Shown: positions 60,760 through 64,000 of the stretch, one piece after another
Layout: every line of letters starts with the position of its first letter
Numbering within the stretch: position 1 is the stretch's first letter
Source: an uncultured Pseudoteredinibacter sp.
GTDB lineage: Bacteria; Pseudomonadota; Gammaproteobacteria; Pseudomonadales; Cellvibrionaceae
DNA length: 64,000 nucleotides
NCBI RefSeq assembly: GCF_947500695.1
Contig: NZ_CANMSS010000002.1
Location: 124,001-188,000, forward strand
Reading direction: 5' to 3'
Made by a program: the position numbers and the translations under genes
Notes under the pieces: model-generated
The model's database searches: none
What the model was told of the DNA's origin: nothing
The model's input: only the letters and a program-made list of their open reading frames with translations

Positions 60760-61575
60760 TTATTTTTGGCAGACGGGGCAGTAAACGCTGGCCCTCTGTA
60801 CATGGCGCTGGCTTTTAAGTACAGTGCCACAGCTCAAGCATGGCTCCCCATCACGGCCGTAAACATTTAGCTCCTGTTTGAAATAGCCAGGCTTGCCATC
60901 GCCACCGACAAAATCTTTTAAAGTTGTCCCACCTTGCGCGATAGCTTTTTTTAGAACCTTTTTAATATTTAGCAGTAAAAGCTCTATCTCCGCACGGGTT
61001 ACTCGCCCAGCAGCACGGCCGGGGCGAATTCCACTCATAAACAAAGATTCGTTGGCATAAATATTTCCTACGCCCACCACCACCTTGCTATCCATAATTA
61101 GAACTTTAATGGCTTGTTTTCGCTTACGTGTTTGCTGATAAAGATAATCCGCTGAGAATTCCTCAGATAAAGGTTCAGGCCCCAAGTGTTGAATTAGCTT
61201 ATGTTCTTCGGTGGGTTGATCAGTCCAAACGATGGCACCAAATCGGCGAGGATCAGTAAATCTCAGCACGGTATCCAAGCCAAAAACAAAATCGACATGA
61301 TCATGCTTTTCGGGCTCAGTTGCAGCTTCTACAACTCTTACACTACCAGACATCCCCAAGTGCATTAACAAGTGGCCATGCTTAAAACGAAACAGCATGT
61401 ACTTTCCACGGCGACTCAATTCAAGCAGCTTCCTAGCTTCTAAGATTTCTGCCAGGCGCTCATCAATTGGCCAGCGTAGCTGATTATTTCTAACAATAAC
61501 TTGCTTTAGGGTTCGACCAACAATATGCGGCGCAATACCCCGGCAACTTGTTTCTACTTCAGGTAATTCTGGCAA
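60760..61575 (-). CDS. mutM: Formamidopyrimidine-DNA glycosylase
   Basis: Removes oxidised purines such as 8-oxoG from DNA. 271 residues. It starts MPELPEVET, so after Met removal Pro1 is the catalytic residue with Glu2; the H2TH region VVVGVGNIYANESLF and the C-terminal zinc finger CLSC...CPVC are intact. Convergent with coaD. Confidence 0.97.
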   Translation of the reverse strand: MPELPEVETSCRGIAPHIVGRTLKQVIVRNNQLRWPIDERLAEILEARKLLELSRRGKYMLFRFKHGHLLMHLGMSGSVRVVEAATEPEKHDHVDFVFGLDTVLRFTDPRRFGAIVWTDQPTEEHKLIQHLGPEPLSEEFSADYLYQQTRKRKQAIKVLIMDSKVVVGVGNIYANESLFMSGIRPGRAAGRVTRAEIELLLLNIKKVLKKAIAQGGTTLKDFVGGDGKPGYFKQELNVYGRDGEPCLSCGTVLKSQRHVQRASVYCPVCQK

Positions 61576-61638
61576 TGCTGAGCTCTCACTGAAAAGTTTT
61601 AGGCACCATAGCAGCGAGATTTAAACTTAGCAAACCTA

Positions 61639-63609
61639 TTAGACAAACTCTGCATCTGAGCTTACATGGAGGTCGACCGAGCCTAGGTATTGCCCTTGCT
61701 GCAGATAAACAGAACATTCTGCCCAGTGATCACTAAGGGCTTGATCATTCACTCCAGTCGCAATACAACTTACCTGCAAGTCCTCGCAAAGTTTGATGAT
61801 AAATTTCAATATCGAAGATTTTGCCTGCATGCCTGAAGAGAACTCAGGGGCGAGCTTGATATACTGTAGTGGTAAGCTTGGCAAATTCATCAATGGCGAG
61901 CAGCCAGATCCAAAACCAGCTAGCGCAAACTGAAAACCTTGCGTACTCGCATCGATAAGAAAATTTTCTTGCTGATCAAGAACACGCTTCAAAGCGCGCT
62001 CAGTCAACTCAAATACCACATCGGTTTTATTTAATTGATTGAGCGAGAAGCATCTCGCCATGCGCTTAAAAAAACCTACATCCAATAGGTGGCCAGAGGG
62101 AAGTCCTATTGAAATCCTTAAACTATTATCGACGTACTGCGCACGCAACTGCTTAAGATCAGCCGCAATCATTCGAGCTAGTTCTTGCTCAACAATCTCT
62201 TGGTGATTTGCCTTTCTAAGGGCTTCACTAATTTCAAAAGAGCAGAGCCTCCCGAGCAGCTGACCAGACCAATGGATATGCGCTTCAAAAATGAAGGGCT
62301 TTCTGGTCAAGGAGGAAACAACGGCCTGATAATCAAACAAGGACTTCTCCGCACAAATCTGCTCATCGACTTGCTGAAGAATTCTTTGTCCTCTCCTCAG
62401 CTGATCTTTTACTGTATCAGAGTAATGCACATGACGATTTCGCCCCCGTTGCTTTGCCAGATACATCGCAGCATCAGCCTTCTGCAATAAAGTATCAATA
62501 TTTTCAGCATGCCCAGGCATCGTTGCACTTCCAACACTAGCGGTTACTTGCAAGCTACGCTGCTTACTCCCAATAAAGGGTTTGGTAAGCTGCTGAATTA
62601 TCAACTCAGCTATAGCAGAAGGATCGATACCGCTTTGTGCCCCTGGTACCGCCAAAATAAATTCATCCCCGCCCAGCCTGGCACATATCGCAGACTGATG
62701 AATTTCATAACGCAAAACCTTAGCCACTTGGCAAAGAACTTCATCGCCTACCGCATGCCCGTAAGTATCATTGATGGGCTTAAAATCATCCAGGTCGATA
62801 AAAAATATTATACAGCCCTTATCAACTCTAGAGGCCAACTTACGAATAATCCCACGTCGATTATATAAGCCAGTCAAAGCATCTGTTTCTGCAGCAGCAG
62901 CGTTTTTTAACTCTACGAGTTTCCTGTCATGAATATCCAATAGGGTTAAACTGTAACTCGCTTGACTATTATGATCGAGCTCTGCATCACTATGTTTTCG
63001 TAATTCAACGCTGTGCCAACGCGGCCCAGTTTGAGTCCCGAGCAGAAATTCTTGATTAGCTCCGCATTCAATGTTTAATAAAGTGGACAGCTCAAATTCG
63101 TCATTAACAATTGAATGAAGATTTGGAACAGAGATACCAAACTGCTGCTCAAAGGGCGGGTTAGCACTTTTTATCGCACCACTTTCATCAAACAGGCAAA
63201 TCATCACGGCCCCATAATCGCTGTGATTACCTTGTAGTAACTCCGAGTGAAGACCTTCCACTAGCATCGACATATGGCCTGGCGCCGTAAAGACACCGGA
63301 AAAACGGCAATGAACACGTTTATCAATATTATTAGGGGAAATCTGCCACCAACGATCAATTACGCGGCCACGCTTAAATTCATCTAAATAGGAACACAAG
63401 GTCTGTTGCACAGCGGCAGAAGAACCAGGCCTGAAATCCCTTGAGGTTAATTCAGCTAGATCCTTAGACTCCCATAAACGAAGAGCAGCAGCGTTCGCCC
63501 AATGAATTCGGTAATTGTGAACATCGTAGACCCAGACCGCACTTTTAAGGGCGTCCAAGTCTAATTGATCAAAGCTGGCAGGCTGAATAGTTGGCACATC
63601 AATCATCAC
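61639..63609 (-). CDS. PAS-GGDEF protein with degenerate EAL domain
   Basis: 656 residues. Two PAS-like domains (about 20-118 and 130-230), a GGDEF domain (240-395) with intact GGDEF at 313-317, and an EAL-like domain (425-650). The GGDEF half should make cyclic di-GMP; its inhibitory RxxD site is absent (HQSA). The EAL half has EAH for EAL (442-444), AG for the metal-binding DD (564-565) and T for the Glu of AEGVE, so it cannot hydrolyse c-di-GMP and may only bind ligands or partners. No membrane segment is seen. Monocistronic, upstream of mutM. Confidence 0.93.
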   Translation of the reverse strand: MMIDVPTIQPASFDQLDLDALKSAVWVYDVHNYRIHWANAAALRLWESKDLAELTSRDFRPGSSAAVQQTLCSYLDEFKRGRVIDRWWQISPNNIDKRVHCRFSGVFTAPGHMSMLVEGLHSELLQGNHSDYGAVMICLFDESGAIKSANPPFEQQFGISVPNLHSIVNDEFELSTLLNIECGANQEFLLGTQTGPRWHSVELRKHSDAELDHNSQASYSLTLLDIHDRKLVELKNAAAAETDALTGLYNRRGIIRKLASRVDKGCIIFFIDLDDFKPINDTYGHAVGDEVLCQVAKVLRYEIHQSAICARLGGDEFILAVPGAQSGIDPSAIAELIIQQLTKPFIGSKQRSLQVTASVGSATMPGHAENIDTLLQKADAAMYLAKQRGRNRHVHYSDTVKDQLRRGQRILQQVDEQICAEKSLFDYQAVVSSLTRKPFIFEAHIHWSGQLLGRLCSFEISEALRKANHQEIVEQELARMIAADLKQLRAQYVDNSLRISIGLPSGHLLDVGFFKRMARCFSLNQLNKTDVVFELTERALKRVLDQQENFLIDASTQGFQFALAGFGSGCSPLMNLPSLPLQYIKLAPEFSSGMQAKSSILKFIIKLCEDLQVSCIATGVNDQALSDHWAECSVYLQQGQYLGSVDLHVSSDAEFV

Positions 63610-63715
63610 AAGGCATCATTATTCCCTTTAAAGGTAATACATAAGTGCCAAGCTGTAAAAATTTATTTGATAAAGCCTCCTTACCCGTTCCGCAAATCAA
63701 CATCAGCTATCCAAT

Positions 63716-63741
63716 ACAAAAAAACCGCCCGTAGGCGGCTT
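63716..63741 (-). terminator. Terminator of the right-edge TonB receptor gene
   Basis: On the minus strand AAGCCGCC pairs with GGCGGTTT (one G-T) over 4 nt, followed by a T-run, 22 nt past the stop. Confidence 0.85.
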
Positions 63742-63762
63742 AGCTTTGCTCACCAGAAAAAA

Positions 63763-64000
63763 CTAAAAACTATAGCGCACCCGCGCATAGTAATAGCCAC
63801 CATTGAATCCTGTTGGAGAGAACTGACTATAACGTCGCCCAGACTGCTGAGCGCCACTTGGGTTCTCATCAGGATATTCATCCAATAGATTCTGTGCTCC
63901 CAGCGTCACCGAGTAGCTATCATTGATATTGTATTCAGCCTCTGCATCGAAAATATACTCGTCGCCATAGGAGCGATCATCTTCCGAGTCATAGAACTCG
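63763..64000 (-). CDS. TonB-dependent receptor, C-terminal end (runs off right edge)
   Basis: The final 78 or so residues of an outer-membrane receptor. The reading has alternating barrel strands, the conserved penultimate motif YSVTLGAQNLLDEYPDENP and the terminal strand GGYYYARVRYSF, ending in Phe as the BAM assembly signal requires. The rest of the gene lies beyond 64000. It is a different gene from the receptor at the left edge and may be energised by the same TonB operon. Confidence 0.92.
   Translation of the reverse strand, partial: EFYDSEDDRSYGDEYIFDAEAEYNINDSYSVTLGAQNLLDEYPDENPSGAQQSGRRYSQFSPTGFNGGYYYARVRYSF

Overview
The window is a dense stretch of a gammaproteobacterial chromosome. 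Core gene order supports this: rsmD / ftsY-ftsE-ftsX-rpoH, trmB, mutM, coaD, a TSUP permease followed by lgt-thyA, folA, and rppH next to a HAD phosphatase all occur together or nearby in Pseudomonas-type genomes. Large TonB-dependent receptors of the EEVVVTAQ type at both ends, a DUF3450-TtpC-ExbB-ExbD-TonB-TPR transport operon, a branched-chain keto-acid dehydrogenase operon, an alkylsulfatase and a Rieske oxygenase suggest an aerobic, lipid- and amino-acid-degrading marine bacterium, possibly of the Cellvibrionales/Spongiibacteraceae. The taxon is inference. I see no rRNA, tRNA, CRISPR array, prophage or IS element.

Layout. 1-6.4 kb: start of a TonB receptor, amidase lipoprotein, class II aldolase, small membrane protein, Na+/alanine symporter, small acidic protein. 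6.4-12.8 kb: gshA and acpH, FliL-like protein, dsbB, CidA/LrgA-LrgB pair, Rsd/AlgQ, WD40 lipoprotein. 12.8-15.6 kb: SdsA-like alkylsulfatase divergent from a Crp/Fnr regulator with palindromes between them. 15.8-21.5 kb: a protein kinase, a structured intergenic region with a 25-bp perfect inverted repeat, and the bkd operon (E1-alpha, E1-beta, E2). 21.8-30.7 kb: PQQ-type sugar dehydrogenase, DUF3465, METTL25-like methyltransferase, DUF3581, a large secreted SdrD-B protein, an aldehyde dehydrogenase, a histidine phosphatase. 30.8-34.5 kb: rlmI, a degenerate imelysin lipoprotein coupled to a HAD phosphatase, rppH. 34.6-39.8 kb: the energy-transducing TonB operon. 40-43.3 kb: folA, thyA, lgt, TSUP permease. 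43.3-46 kb: NRDE protein, TetR regulator, Rieske oxygenase. 46.1-50.2 kb: FKBP isomerase, DUF4124, TIGR02444, ABC-F ATPase, small membrane protein. 50.4-54.1 kb: orphan pilin, LEA-type lipoprotein, elbB, OmpA-type porin, DUF2959 lipoprotein. 54.2-61.6 kb: trmB, DUF423, rpoH, ftsX, ftsE, ftsY, rsmD, coaD, mutM. 61.6-64 kb: GGDEF protein with a dead EAL domain, and the C-terminus of another TonB receptor.

How it fits together: the TonB operon can energise outer-membrane receptors such as the two at the window edges. The bkd complex, aldehyde dehydrogenase, alkylsulfatase and Rieske oxygenase point to scavenging of amino acids and amphiphilic or cyclic organics. The rest is housekeeping (envelope, division, folate/dTMP, tRNA/rRNA modification, heat shock).

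No clearly new multi-gene system is evident. The most unusual signals are the paired hairpin elements at 17.8-18.07 kb, the operator arrangement between the alkylsulfatase and its Crp/Fnr neighbour, the promoter palindrome of the TonB operon, the 18-bp palindrome before the TetR gene, and three proteins with family-atypical domains (kinase with unknown C-terminal half, imelysin without its signature, GGDEF with dead EAL).
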